The notes: generated by a model not told the origin, from the letters alone. A stretch of DNA of 64,000 bases from Variovorax sp. OV700 (GCF_900099805.1 NZ_FNDR01000017.1:1-64000); one strand, 5' to 3'; shown: positions 35,701 to 44,097, counted from the first letter of the stretch. A program made the numbers and translations.

Positions 35701-35992
35701 CCTCGTGCTGTCGACCGGCGCGGGCTCGGAAATGCGCAAGGCCATGGGTGTGGCGGTGTTCGCCGGGATGATCGGCGTGACGGCCTTCGGCCTGTTCCTG
35801 ACGCCGGTGTTCTATGTGCTGATGCGCCGCCTTGCGGGCAACCGTCCGCTCAAGTTGCACGGCGACGTGCCGCACGGGGAAGACTTCGTTTCGGCGGCGC
35901 ATCCGGCTGCGCCGTCCCACGGAGGTTCCGGCGGTGGCGGGCTGCACCCGCTGCCGGCTGCGCCGCGTCCTTCGCACGGCTCGCATGACTGA
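32717..35992 (+). CDS. RND multidrug efflux pump, HAE1 family (MexF/BpeF-like) with a His-rich tail
   Basis: This 1091-residue proton-driven exporter has twelve transmembrane helices. It begins 'MNLSKFFIDRPIFAGVLS', and the proton-relay Asp pair lies in 'VLAIGIVVDDAIVVVENV' near residue 410. The segments 'SPALAALLLRSHDAPKD', 'FPGLSINGFTNSSNSGIVF' and 'SGGDNNVFTQIGLIVLVGL' follow MexF closely, so chloramphenicol, fluoroquinolones and trimethoprim are plausible substrates by family. The last 43 residues form a Gly/Pro/His-rich extension with six His. This tail is absent from MexF and is predicted to be cytoplasmic. Confidence 0.96.
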   Translation: MNLSKFFIDRPIFAGVLSLLILIAGLIALRGLPISEYPEVAPPSVVVRAQYPGANPKVIAETVATPLEEQINGVEGMLYMGSQATTDGVLTLTVTFRLGTDPDKAQQLVQNRVSQAEPRLPEEVRRLGITTVKSAPDLTMVVHLVSPNDRYDINYLRNYAVLNVKDPLARIEGVGQVQIFGGGDYSMRVWLDPQKVAQRGLSASDVVAAIRGQNVQAAAGVVGASPGLSGVDMQLSINAQGRLQSEEEFGDIIVKSGTDGAVTRLRDIGRLEMGAADYSLRSLLNNDPAVGMGVFQAPGSNALDISSNVRKTMAELNKNMPEGLEYRIAYDPTQFVRASIESVIHTLLEAIMLVVLVVILFLQTWRASIIPLLAVPVSVIGTFAVLHVLGFSINALSLFGLVLAIGIVVDDAIVVVENVERNIEAGLTPREATYRAMREVSGPIIAIALVLVAVFVPLAFISGLTGQFYRQFAVTIAISTVISAINSLTLSPALAALLLRSHDAPKDALTRGMDKAFGWLFRGFNRLFSRGSEAYSGGVKSVISRKTLMLVIYLALIGVTFGLFKAVPSGFVPAQDKQYLIGFAQLPDGATLDRTDNVIQRMGEIMKKNPNVEDAIAFPGLSINGFTNSSNSGIVFATLKPFDQRKRADQSGGAVAGQLNGAFASIQDAFIVMFPPPPVAGLGTTGGFKLQIEDRASVGYDQMDAAVKAFMAKAYAAPELTGMFTSWQVNVPQLYADIDRTKARQLGVPVTDIFDTMQIYLGSLYANDFNKFGRTYSVRVQADAPYRARAEDVGMLKVRSSSGEMVPLAALMKVNSTFGPERAMRYNGYLAADINGGPAPGYSSGQAQDAIAKIAAETLPKGVSFEWTELTYQEILAGNSAFLVFPLAILLVFLVLAAQYESLTLPIAIILIVPMGILAAMTGVWISGGDNNVFTQIGLIVLVGLSAKNAILIVEFARELEFAGRTPIQAAIEASRLRLRPILMTSLAFVMGVLPLVLSTGAGSEMRKAMGVAVFAGMIGVTAFGLFLTPVFYVLMRRLAGNRPLKLHGDVPHGEDFVSAAHPAAPSHGGSGGGGLHPLPAAPRPSHGSHD

Positions 35993-36010
35993 TCGAGAAG
36001 AAAGCTCATC

Positions 36011-37504
36011 ATGAAATTCTCAGTACAACCTTGGGTCAAGCCACTTCGCACCGCCTTGCTGCCGCTGGTGGCAGCCCTGGCATTGGCCGGCTGCGCGAGC
36101 GTTCCCTCCGGCGTGCCGGAGATCCAGACCACCGCCCAGTTCAAGGAACAGGGCGCCGCGCCACCGGCCGGCTGGACGCGCGCCGTGCCTTCCGAGGCGC
36201 AGGCTCGCGGCGCCTGGTGGCTGGCATTCAATGACCCGGTGCTCAACACGCTGGTCGAGAAGGCCGACGTCAACAACAACAACATTCAGGCCGCCGCGGC
36301 TCGGCTCGCGGAAGCCCGCGCCCTGGCACGCAGCGCCAACGCCGACCGCATGCCGCAGATCGGCCTGAGCGGCGGCGCCAACCGCGGCGCGGGGCTCGAC
36401 AAGGCCACGGCCAGCACCCGGCCGGCCACCATGACCAACATCGGGGCCACGTTCTCGTACGAGCTCGACCTGTTTGGCCGGCTCTCGGGCGCGAGCAATG
36501 CGGCCAAGCTCGATGCGGCAAGCCGCGAAGCGCTGCTGCAAAGCACGCGCCTTGCGGTGCAGGCCGAGGTGGCCCAGACCTATCTGCAACTGCGTGCGCT
36601 CGACGCCGAGCGCGCGCTGGTGCGCGAGCAGGTCGAGGCCTACCGCGACACGCTGCGCCTGACGCAGCGCAGGCAGCAGGCCGGCGACATCGCCGAGCTC
36701 GACGTGGCGCGCGTGCAGACCGAGGTGTCGTCCACCGAGTCGGACGCGCTCGCGCTCGACCGGCAGCGTGCCCAGGTCGAGCATGCGCTCGCGGTGCTGG
36801 TGGGCGATTCGGCCTCCAGCTTCGGCCTGCGGACCGACGAATGGGCCACCGCGCTGCCATCCGTTCCGCCCGGCGTGCCGGCCACGGTGCTCACGCGCCG
36901 CCCGGACGTCTCGTCCGCGCAGAACGCCGTGCTTGCAGCGCAGGCGCGCGTGGGCGTGGCGCAGGCGGCATGGTTCCCGGACATCTCGTTGACCGGCGCC
37001 GCCGGCTATGCATCTCCGGAGATCGGCGACCTGTTCAAGTGGTCGGCCCGTTCATGGGGCGTGGGCGCGCTGCTCTCGCTGCCGATCTTCGACGGCGGCC
37101 GCCGCGAAGCCGGCGTGCAGGGCGCCAATGCGCAGCTCGACGGCGCGCTCGCGAACTATCGCAACCAGGTGCTGGTGGCGTTTCAGGAGGTTGAAGACCA
37201 ACTGTCCGCCATCCGCATCCTGCAGGAGCAGTCGACCGTGCAGGCCCAGGCCGTCACGTCGGCCCAGCGCGCGACCAGTTTGTCCGACACGCGCTACCGC
37301 AATGGCTACATCAGCCAGCTCGACCTGCTCGATGCACGTCGCAGCGAATTGCGCAACCGGCGCCAGGCGCTGCAGGTGAAGTCGGCGCAGTACCAGGCGG
37401 CCGTGGGGCTGATCCGCGCCATCGGCGGCGGCTGGGAAGTGCCGCCGGCCACGGCGCAAGGACAGCCCGGCGGGGCTGCCGTGCTGCAGACCGCGGCACG
37501 CTGA
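36011..37504 (+). CDS. Outer-membrane efflux channel lipoprotein (NodT/OprN family)
   Basis: This 497-residue TolC-like channel has a lipoprotein signal peptide with lipobox Leu-Ala-Gly-Cys28. Two repeats of the OEP domain (about 70-260 and 280-475) show the coiled-coil patterns 'LAEARALARSANADRMPQIGLS' and 'QARVGVAQAAWFPDISLTG'. 'FSYELDLFGRL' and 'LSLPIFDGGRR' are typical family turns. It completes the tripartite pump, begins 18 bp after the pump gene, and is followed by an intrinsic terminator. Confidence 0.96.
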   Translation: MKFSVQPWVKPLRTALLPLVAALALAGCASVPSGVPEIQTTAQFKEQGAAPPAGWTRAVPSEAQARGAWWLAFNDPVLNTLVEKADVNNNNIQAAAARLAEARALARSANADRMPQIGLSGGANRGAGLDKATASTRPATMTNIGATFSYELDLFGRLSGASNAAKLDAASREALLQSTRLAVQAEVAQTYLQLRALDAERALVREQVEAYRDTLRLTQRRQQAGDIAELDVARVQTEVSSTESDALALDRQRAQVEHALAVLVGDSASSFGLRTDEWATALPSVPPGVPATVLTRRPDVSSAQNAVLAAQARVGVAQAAWFPDISLTGAAGYASPEIGDLFKWSARSWGVGALLSLPIFDGGRREAGVQGANAQLDGALANYRNQVLVAFQEVEDQLSAIRILQEQSTVQAQAVTSAQRATSLSDTRYRNGYISQLDLLDARRSELRNRRQALQVKSAQYQAAVGLIRAIGGGWEVPPATAQGQPGGAAVLQTAAR

Positions 37505-37510
37505 ACACCA

Positions 37511-37535
37511 AAGGGGCGCAAGCCCCTTTTTCTTT
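37511..37535 (+). terminator. Intrinsic terminator of the RND operon
   Basis: AAGGGGC-GCAA-GCCCCTT is followed by TTTCTTT, 6 nt after the channel gene's stop. The stem is 7 bp with a stable tetraloop, giving a clean end to the efflux operon before cobQ. Confidence 0.85.
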
Positions 37536-37583
37536 GCCGCTTCCGCTTCGGAAACGGCATGCGGCGGCAACGACAATAGCCGC

Positions 37584-39023
37584 ATGACAACCCGATGCGT
37601 GATGGTTCTGGGCACGACCAGTGGCGCCGGCAAGAGCTGGCTGGTCACGGCACTGTGCCGCTGGTATGCGCGGCAGGGCCTCAAGGTTGCGCCTTTCAAG
37701 GCGCAGAACATGAGCAACAACGCCCGCGTGGTCGACGGCGGCGAGATCGGCAGCGCACAATATTTCCAGGCGCTGGCGGCGCGCGCCGCACCCGACGTAC
37801 GCATGAACCCGCTGCTGCTCAAGCCCGAACGCGACACCCACAGCCAGGTGGTTCTGATGGGGCAAGTGAGTGAGGAGCTCACGTCCATGCCCTGGCGCAG
37901 CCGCAGCGAGCGCGTCTGGCCGCAAATCGCAGAGGCATTCGATTCGCTGCGCGCCGAGAACGACGTGGTGGTGATCGAGGGTGCGGGCTCGCCGGCCGAG
38001 ATCAACCTGATGGCGAGCGACATCGTCAACCTGCGCGTCGCCCGCCATGCCGACGCCCGCTGCCTGCTGGTGACCGACATCGACCGCGGCGGCGCCTTCG
38101 CGCATCTCTACGGCACCTGGGCATTGATGCCCGAGAGCGACCGCGCGCTGCTGCGCGGCTTCGTGCTCAACAAGTTTCGCGGCGATGCATCGCTGCTGGC
38201 GCCTGCGCCAGAGCAGCTGCAGGCGCTGACCGGCATCGCCACCGTCGCGACGCTGCCGATGTGGTGGCAGCACGGTCTACCGGAAGAAGACGGCGTGTTC
38301 GACGACCGAAGTTATGCGAGCGGCGCCGTGACGCGCACGGTGGCCGTCGTGGCCTATCCGCGCATCAGCAACCTGGACGAATTCCAGCCGCTCAAGAATG
38401 TGCCCGGTGTCCGCCTGGTCTGGGCGCGCACGCCGTCGGACGTGGCCGGCGCCGACTGGATCGTGCTGCCCGGTTCCAAGCACACCAGCGGCGATCTCGC
38501 CTGGCTGCGCGCGCAGGGCCTGGACCGCGCCATTGCCGCACATGCGGCCGCCGGCGGCGCTGTGCTGGGCGTGTGCGGCGGCTTGCAGATGCTCGGCGAG
38601 GCGCTGGTCGACCCGCACGGCATCGACGGCAATGCGCCCGGCCTCGGCCTGCTGCCGCTGGTGACCGTGTTCGAGCGCGAGAAGACCGTGCGCCACCGGT
38701 CCGCCAGCTTTGGCGAGGTGAGCGGACCATGGGCTTCGCTTTCGAACGTGCCGGTGGCGGGCTACGAGATTCACCACGGCCAGACCGCGATTCACCCGCA
38801 GATGGCGCAGGACGGAAGCGCCGTGATGCCCGAGGGGCTGGCATGGCAGAACGCGCGCGGCAATGTGCTGGGCCTTTACCTGCACGGCCTGTTCGAGGAT
38901 GCGGCCGCGCTGCACGCGCTCTTCGGCGCGGAGGCCCCCACGCTCGATGCCACCTTCGACGGTTTGGCCGATTTCATAGACACCCACTTCGAGCCCGGCG
39001 TATTGCAGGGCCTGATCGCATGA
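37584..39023 (+). CDS. cobQ: Cobyric acid synthase
   Basis: It amidates four side chains of adenosylcobyrinic acid a,c-diamide using glutamine. The 479-residue protein has an N-terminal dethiobiotin-synthetase-like ATPase domain (P-loop 'GTTSGAGKSWLVTALCR', about 10-26; 'KAQNMSNNARVV' near 45). The C-terminal class I glutaminase has the nucleophile Cys in 'VLGVCGGLQMLGE' near residue 330 and its His in 'LYLHGLFED' near 435. No riboswitch is seen in the 79 bp before it, unlike the btuB operon. The stop overlaps cobT. Confidence 0.95.
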   Translation: MTTRCVMVLGTTSGAGKSWLVTALCRWYARQGLKVAPFKAQNMSNNARVVDGGEIGSAQYFQALAARAAPDVRMNPLLLKPERDTHSQVVLMGQVSEELTSMPWRSRSERVWPQIAEAFDSLRAENDVVVIEGAGSPAEINLMASDIVNLRVARHADARCLLVTDIDRGGAFAHLYGTWALMPESDRALLRGFVLNKFRGDASLLAPAPEQLQALTGIATVATLPMWWQHGLPEEDGVFDDRSYASGAVTRTVAVVAYPRISNLDEFQPLKNVPGVRLVWARTPSDVAGADWIVLPGSKHTSGDLAWLRAQGLDRAIAAHAAAGGAVLGVCGGLQMLGEALVDPHGIDGNAPGLGLLPLVTVFEREKTVRHRSASFGEVSGPWASLSNVPVAGYEIHHGQTAIHPQMAQDGSAVMPEGLAWQNARGNVLGLYLHGLFEDAAALHALFGAEAPTLDATFDGLADFIDTHFEPGVLQGLIA

Positions 39024-40069
39024 CCGATAACAACCACACCATTCCCTCCATCGCCGACATCCACGACGACGCCCTGACGGCGCGTCTGCAGAGCGCGATC
39101 GACAACAAGACCAAGCCGCTCGGCGCGCTGGGCCGGCTCGAAAGCCTGGCCTTGCGGCTCGGCCTCATCCTGGGCAACGAAACGCCGGCGCTTGAAGCGC
39201 CCCAGATGCTGGTGTGCGCGGGCGACCACGGGCTGGCGGCGCGCGGCGTCTCGGCGTTTCCGAGCGACGTGACCTGGCAGATGGTCGAGAACTTCCTGGC
39301 CGGCGGCGCGGCCGTGAGCGTGCTGGCGCGCCAGCATGGACTGGCACTCACGGTGGTCGACTGCGGCGTGCGGCGCGACTTCCAGGCCCGTCCGGGGCTG
39401 GTGTCGCGGCGGATTGCCGCCGGTACCGCCGATGCATCGGCCGGCCCGGCGATGACGGCCGCGCAATGCGCCGAGGCCATTGCCAACGGCCGCGACGTGG
39501 TGCGCGTGCTGCCCGGCAATGCTTTGCTGTTGGGCGAGATGGGCATCGGCAACAGTTCGGCGGCGGCGATGCTGCTTGCGCGGCTGGCCCAGCTCGATAT
39601 CGACGCCTGCACAGGCTCCGGCACAGGGCTCGACGCCGCGGGATTGGCACGCAAGCGCACGGTGCTGCGCGAAGTGCTGGCGCTGCATGCATCGGCGGTT
39701 TCGCCGCTGGATGCGTTGGCTGCATTCGGCGGTTTCGAAATTGCCACGCTCGTCGGCGCGGTGCTGCAGGCGGCACACGAACGCCGGGTGATCGTGGTCG
39801 ACGGTTTCATCGCGAGCGCCGCGATACTGGTCGCACAGGCGCTGCAGCCGCATGTCGCGCAGCGCTGCGTGGCCGCGCACAGCTCGGCGGAGCCGGGGCA
39901 TGCGCTGCTGCTGAAGCATCTTGGGCTGGAGCCCTTGCTGAACCTGGACCTGCGCCTTGGCGAAGGCTCGGGCGGCGCGCTGGCCTGGCCGCTGCTCGAA
40001 TCGGCCTGCCGCATCCTGCGCGAAATGGCGAGCTTCGAAGCGGCGGGTGTGTCGCGCAAGGACGCCTGA
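39020..40069 (+). CDS. cobT: Nicotinate-nucleotide:dimethylbenzimidazole phosphoribosyltransferase
   Basis: It makes alpha-ribazole-5'-phosphate from DMB (BluB product) and nicotinate mononucleotide. The 349-residue length matches the family. 'DNKTKPLGALGRLESLALRLG' (about 28-48), 'CAGDHGLAARGVSAFP' (about 67-82), 'GEMGIGNSSAAA' (about 172-183) and the catalytic Glu in 'LDLRLGEGSGGALAWPL' near 316 are all present. Confidence 0.96.
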   Translation: MTDNNHTIPSIADIHDDALTARLQSAIDNKTKPLGALGRLESLALRLGLILGNETPALEAPQMLVCAGDHGLAARGVSAFPSDVTWQMVENFLAGGAAVSVLARQHGLALTVVDCGVRRDFQARPGLVSRRIAAGTADASAGPAMTAAQCAEAIANGRDVVRVLPGNALLLGEMGIGNSSAAAMLLARLAQLDIDACTGSGTGLDAAGLARKRTVLREVLALHASAVSPLDALAAFGGFEIATLVGAVLQAAHERRVIVVDGFIASAAILVAQALQPHVAQRCVAAHSSAEPGHALLLKHLGLEPLLNLDLRLGEGSGGALAWPLLESACRILREMASFEAAGVSRKDA

Positions 40070-40074
40070 ACTTG

Positions 40075-40869
40075 ATGAATGGCGTTCGCCACTACCTGCT
40101 GGCCCTGCAGTTCTTCACGCGCGTGCCGGTGACCGGCCGGCTTGCCGAATGGGTCGGGTTCAGTCCGAAGATGCTGCGTGCGAGTGCGGCGCATTTTCCC
40201 GGCGTCGGCTGGCTGGTGGGTGGCGTAGGCGCGGCCGTTTTCGTGCTCGCGCTACAGGGCTTGCCGGGCATGGCGGGTGCACTGGCCGCGGCGCTGCTGA
40301 GCATGGCCGCGACGGTGCTTCTGACCGGCGCGTTTCATGAAGACGGGCTCGCCGACGTGGCCGACGGGTTGGGCGGAGCATCCGACCGGAGCCGCGCGCT
40401 GGAGATCATGAAGGATTCGCGCATCGGTGCCTTCGGCGCCATTGCGCTGGTGCTGGCGCTTGGTCTGAAGGCTGCGCTGCTCGCTTCGATGGCGGGGCAG
40501 GGCGCGCTGGCGCTGGCAGTTGCCATCGCCAGCGCGCATGTGCTTTCGCGGCTGGCGCCGCTGTTCCTGATCCGCTGGTTGCCGTACGTGGGCGATGCCG
40601 GCGCGAGCAAGGCCAAGCCGCTGGCCGATGCAATCGGCGGTGGTGCCTTGCTGGTCGGTGTGCTCTGGTCGGTGCCTGCCGCCGGGCTGCTGCTGTTGAC
40701 GCAAGGCCCCGCAAGAACGATTGCCGTGGCGGTGGCGTGCGCGCTGGCCGCGCTGGTCATGGCACGCATGTTCCGGCGCAGGCTGCAGGGCTTCACCGGC
40801 GACGGGCTCGGCGCGACGCAGCAGGTGTGCGAGCTTGCGATCTATCTCGCGCTGGCGTGGCAGGCATGA
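40075..40869 (+). CDS. cobS: Adenosylcobinamide-GDP ribazoletransferase (cobalamin synthase)
   Basis: It joins AdoCbi-GDP (from CobU) with alpha-ribazole phosphate in the inner membrane, the penultimate step to B12. The 264-residue protein has about seven hydrophobic segments and the acidic active-site motif 'GAFHEDGLADVADGLGG' near residue 83. 'LQFFTRVPV' at the start and 'KDSRIGAFGAIAL' near 118 are typical. The ATG at 40075 is used, 5 bp after the cobT stop. It ends overlapping cobC by 4 nt. Confidence 0.95.
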   Translation: MNGVRHYLLALQFFTRVPVTGRLAEWVGFSPKMLRASAAHFPGVGWLVGGVGAAVFVLALQGLPGMAGALAAALLSMAATVLLTGAFHEDGLADVADGLGGASDRSRALEIMKDSRIGAFGAIALVLALGLKAALLASMAGQGALALAVAIASAHVLSRLAPLFLIRWLPYVGDAGASKAKPLADAIGGGALLVGVLWSVPAAGLLLLTQGPARTIAVAVACALAALVMARMFRRRLQGFTGDGLGATQQVCELAIYLALAWQA

Positions 40870-41417
40870 AGCTGTGGTTGGTGCGCCATGCACAGACTGA
40901 CGCCGCGCCCGGTCTTTGCTACGGCGCGACCGACGTGTGCGTGCCGGCCGAAGCGACGTTGGCTGTGGCGGAGGCCGTGGTGTACCGCCTGCCGGCAGGC
41001 ATTGCGTTGGCGCACTCGCCCTTGCGGCGCTGCGCCGAACTGGCCCAGGCCATCGGCACGCTGCGACCGGACCTCGCGGTAAGCGCCGACGCGCGCCTGG
41101 CCGAAATGGACTTCGGCGCCTGGGAAGGCCAGCCCTGGTCGTCCATCGCTCGCACCGAGTTCGACGCGTGGACCTGCAATTTCGCCGAAGGCCTTCCGGG
41201 CGGCCACGGCGAAAGCACGGCCCGTTTCATGCAACGCACGGGCGCTGCATTCGACGAGTGGCGCGCGTCGGGGCAGGACGCGGTGTGGGTCACGCACGCA
41301 GGCGTGATGCGCGCGGTGCAACTGCTGCACCGTGGCGTGCGGCGCATCGACAGCGCCACGCAATGGCCGTCGGAGCCCATTGACTACGGGGCGTGCCAGC
41401 TGATCGAATGCAGCTGA
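40866..41417 (+). CDS. cobC: Alpha-ribazole phosphatase (histidine phosphatase family)
   Basis: This 183-residue histidine phosphatase has the nucleophile His8 in 'LVRHAQT'; the second His is in 'VWVTHAGVMRA' near 142, and 'HSPLRRCAELAQAI' is near 50. It removes the 5'-phosphate from alpha-ribazole phosphate or adenosylcobalamin phosphate, closing the pathway. Assignment to CobC rather than a generic phosphoglycerate-mutase-like phosphatase rests on the cobQ-cobT-cobS-cobC context and the ATGA overlap with cobS. Confidence 0.88.
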   Translation: MKLWLVRHAQTDAAPGLCYGATDVCVPAEATLAVAEAVVYRLPAGIALAHSPLRRCAELAQAIGTLRPDLAVSADARLAEMDFGAWEGQPWSSIARTEFDAWTCNFAEGLPGGHGESTARFMQRTGAAFDEWRASGQDAVWVTHAGVMRAVQLLHRGVRRIDSATQWPSEPIDYGACQLIECS

Positions 41418-41456
41418 TGGAAAGCGACAAGGCGGCCTGCTGCTGTCGTTACCGCG

Positions 41457-42341
41457 ATGCCGAAACCGCCCACAAACGAACGCCTCTACGTACGCCTCCA
41501 CGACGACCTTTTGCACGGGCCGGAGGCCGACATGCCTGCAGGCACGCTGCACGCCTTCCCCGTGCCGGCGCCGTTGCGCGCACAGGTTGCGCACATTCTT
41601 CTCTACAGGGAAGGGCTGCCCGAAGGCCATGAGGTTGTCGAGCGTGTGCTGCCCGATGGGGCGGTGCGGCTGGTCTTCAATCTGGGCGATGCGCCGTCGA
41701 CGGGCGAAAGCGCCGGGCAACCTGTCGAGGCCTTGAGCGCTTCCGCAGCCCCGGTCCTGGTGCGCCTGCGCCGGAAGATGGAAGGGCTGTCGGTGACCCT
41801 GCGCCCCGGCGCGGCCGCGGCCCTGCTGGGAATGCCGGCCGGCGAGATTGCGGGCACCGCCGTGCATCTGGACGAACTGTGGCGCGGCCGCGGTGCCGAG
41901 CTGCTGGAGCGGATGGCCGAACAACCGGACGATGCCTCGCGCGTGTCGCTGCTCTGCGCCGCACTGCAGCGGCACTTGGCCGATGGCGATGCCACCGTTC
42001 ACCCGGCTGCGATGCGCGCGGCGCAACTCATCGCGGCGTCGGGGGGACGGCGTCCACTGCGCGAAGTGGCAGCGGCCGTCGGGCTCGGTGAGCGGCGGCT
42101 GCAGCAGGTCTTTCAGCAGCAGGTGGGGTTGCCGCCCCGGGCCTGGAGCCGGCTCGCACGGCTGCATGCCTGCCTGCGCGCCTTGCGCGTGCAGCGCGCG
42201 CCCGCCTGGGCGAGCCTTGCGCTGGACGGCGGCTTCTATGACCAATCGCACCTGGTCAACGAGTTCCAGGCGCTCTGCGGCCTCACGCCGACGGAGTTTC
42301 TGGGCCGCGCGATTTCGGGTTCTTCCAAGACGGCGGGTTGA
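41457..42341 (+). CDS. AraC-family regulator with a DUF6597-like N-terminal domain
   Basis: This 294-residue regulator has an N-terminal beta domain (about 30-130; 'ERVLPDGAVRLVFNLGD') of the kind found in AraC proteins that sense unknown small molecules. Its C-terminal helix-turn-helix pair spans about 180-285 ('LREVAAAVGLGERRLQQVFQQ' begins the first; 'LALDGGFYDQSHLVNEFQ' the second). It lies 39 bp after cobC and 46 bp before a short-chain dehydrogenase; the latter is the likelier target. Confidence 0.85.
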   Translation: MPKPPTNERLYVRLHDDLLHGPEADMPAGTLHAFPVPAPLRAQVAHILLYREGLPEGHEVVERVLPDGAVRLVFNLGDAPSTGESAGQPVEALSASAAPVLVRLRRKMEGLSVTLRPGAAAALLGMPAGEIAGTAVHLDELWRGRGAELLERMAEQPDDASRVSLLCAALQRHLADGDATVHPAAMRAAQLIAASGGRRPLREVAAAVGLGERRLQQVFQQQVGLPPRAWSRLARLHACLRALRVQRAPAWASLALDGGFYDQSHLVNEFQALCGLTPTEFLGRAISGSSKTAG

Positions 42342-42387
42342 AGCGGCCTTACCGTCACTTCGAACTCGGAACGAAAGGAGAAAACTC

Positions 42388-43284
42388 ATGCATGCAGAAA
42401 GCAATGACCGGCCGTTGAAAGGCCGCGTGGCCGTGGTGACCGGCGCCAGCCGCGGTGCCGGCCGCGGCATCGCGGTGGAACTCGGCGCCGCGGGTGCCAC
42501 CGTGTATGTCACCGGGCGAAGCACGCGGGAGCAGCCGGCGACCACCTATGGCCAGTTGCTCGCCCTCTCGGAGCTCGAAGCCCTGCCGGGCAGCATCGAC
42601 GAAACGGCCGACGAAGTCACCCGCATGGGCGGACGCGGCATTGCGGTGCGCTGCGATCACACGCAGGAAGACGAGGTGAAGCAGCTCTTTGCGCGGGTGC
42701 AGAGCGAGCAGGGCCGTGTCGATCTGCTCGTCAACAACGCTTGGGGCGGCCACGAGACTTTCACGGGCGTGTTCGAGGCGCCGTTCTGGGAGCATCCGCT
42801 CTCCAGCTGGGATTCGATGTTCGACCGCGGCGTGCGCAACCACCTGCTGGCCAGCCGGTGCGCCGCGCCGATCATGGTGGCGCAGAAGGGCGGGCTCATC
42901 GTGACCACCACCTTCTGGGACCGCGGCAACTACCTGCGTGGAAATCTGTTCTACGACCTCGCCAAGTCCGCCATGACACGGCTGGCCTTCGGCATGGCGC
43001 AGGAGCTGCGTCCGCATGGCGTCGCGTCGCTCGCCGTGTCGCCGGGATGGATGCGAACCGAGTTCGTGCTGGCCGGCCACAAGACCGACGAGGCGCATTG
43101 GCGCGAACGCCCCGCGTTGGCGCGAACCGAGTCGCCGCGCTATCTCGGCCGTGCGGTCGCCGCATTGGCGGGCGATTCGCGGGTGCTGGAGAAGAGCGGC
43201 GGCGTGCATCGCGTGGCCGACCTCGCGCGCGAGTACGGCTTTACCGACATCGACGGCCGGCAGGTCGAGGCGTTCGAGATGTAG
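42388..43284 (+). CDS. Short-chain dehydrogenase (DHRS1-like)
   Basis: This 298-residue Rossmann-fold oxidoreductase has the cofactor motif 'TGASRGAGRGIA' near residues 18-29 and the Arg of 'VTGRST' favouring NADP. The catalytic Tyr-x-x-x-Lys is 'YDLAK' near 190, and the Asn of 'LVNNAWGG' is present. The extra 20 residues after the second strand and the motif 'NNAWGG' are features of the DHRS1 subgroup. A strong AAAGGAG site precedes the ATG. The substrate is unknown; the AraC gene just upstream probably controls it. Confidence 0.87.
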   Translation: MHAESNDRPLKGRVAVVTGASRGAGRGIAVELGAAGATVYVTGRSTREQPATTYGQLLALSELEALPGSIDETADEVTRMGGRGIAVRCDHTQEDEVKQLFARVQSEQGRVDLLVNNAWGGHETFTGVFEAPFWEHPLSSWDSMFDRGVRNHLLASRCAAPIMVAQKGGLIVTTTFWDRGNYLRGNLFYDLAKSAMTRLAFGMAQELRPHGVASLAVSPGWMRTEFVLAGHKTDEAHWRERPALARTESPRYLGRAVAALAGDSRVLEKSGGVHRVADLAREYGFTDIDGRQVEAFEM

Positions 43285-43308
43285 CCGGAGAACAGGCCAG
43301 GGCCGGAT

Positions 43309-43956
43309 TCAGGCCGACTTGGGCCGCGGCGTCTTCGGCTTGTAGTCGCAGTAGGGCGCTACCGCGCATTCCCAGCACTTTGGTGTGCGCGCCACGCAGA
43401 TGTAGCGCCCATGCAGGATGAGCCAGTGGTGCGCATGCAGGCGGAACTCGAAAGGCACCCGTTTCTCGAGCTTGAGTTCCACTTCGAGCGGCGTCTTGCC
43501 CGGCGCGAGCCCGGTGCGGTTGCCGACGCGAAAGATGTGTGTGTCGACCGCGATGGTGGCCTCGCCGAACGCGACGTTGAGCACCACGTTGGCGGTCTTG
43601 CGGCCGACCCCCGGCAGCGCCTCCAATTCGGCGCGCGTGCGCGGCACTTCGCCGCCATGCAGTTCCACCAGCATGCGGCAGGTCTCGATCAGGTGCTTGG
43701 CCTTGCTGCGATAGAGCCCGATGGTCTTGATGTATTCCTCCAGGCCTTCCACCCCCAGCCGGAGGATCGCCTGCGGCGTGTTCGCCACCGGAAAAAGCTT
43801 GCGCGTCGCCTTGTTCACGCCCACGTCGGTGGCTTGCGCCGAGAGCAGCACGGCGGCCAGCAGCTCGAAGGGCGTGGCGTATTCGAGCTCGGTTTCGGGG
43901 GTGGGGTTGGCCGCCTGCAGGGTGGCGAAGAAGAGGGGAATGTTGTCTTTTTTCAT
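43309..43956 (-). CDS. nth: Endonuclease III
   Basis: This base-excision-repair glycosylase/AP lyase acts on oxidised pyrimidines. The 215-residue protein has the helix-hairpin-helix 'LPGVGRKTANVVL' near 114-126, catalytic Lys in the same motif (Lys120) and Asp in 'AVDTHIFRV' near 138. Its 4Fe-4S ligands follow the pattern C-x6-C-x2-C-x5-C ('CVARTPKCWECAVAPYC', about 187-203). Divergent from the aminotransferase gene, 141 bp away. Confidence 0.96.
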   Translation of the reverse strand: MKKDNIPLFFATLQAANPTPETELEYATPFELLAAVLLSAQATDVGVNKATRKLFPVANTPQAILRLGVEGLEEYIKTIGLYRSKAKHLIETCRMLVELHGGEVPRTRAELEALPGVGRKTANVVLNVAFGEATIAVDTHIFRVGNRTGLAPGKTPLEVELKLEKRVPFEFRLHAHHWLILHGRYICVARTPKCWECAVAPYCDYKPKTPRPKSA

Positions 43957-44097
43957 GGGGTCGGGGGAACGCGGCGCTCGTCGGCCATTCCTGGCAGGGC
44001 GGCGATAGACGCAATATATCGTTGAAAGGCGATAGCCTTACGCAGCTTTATTGCCCGCGGCTTTCGCGACAATGGCGTCCAGAAAGTGAGACCTCCC

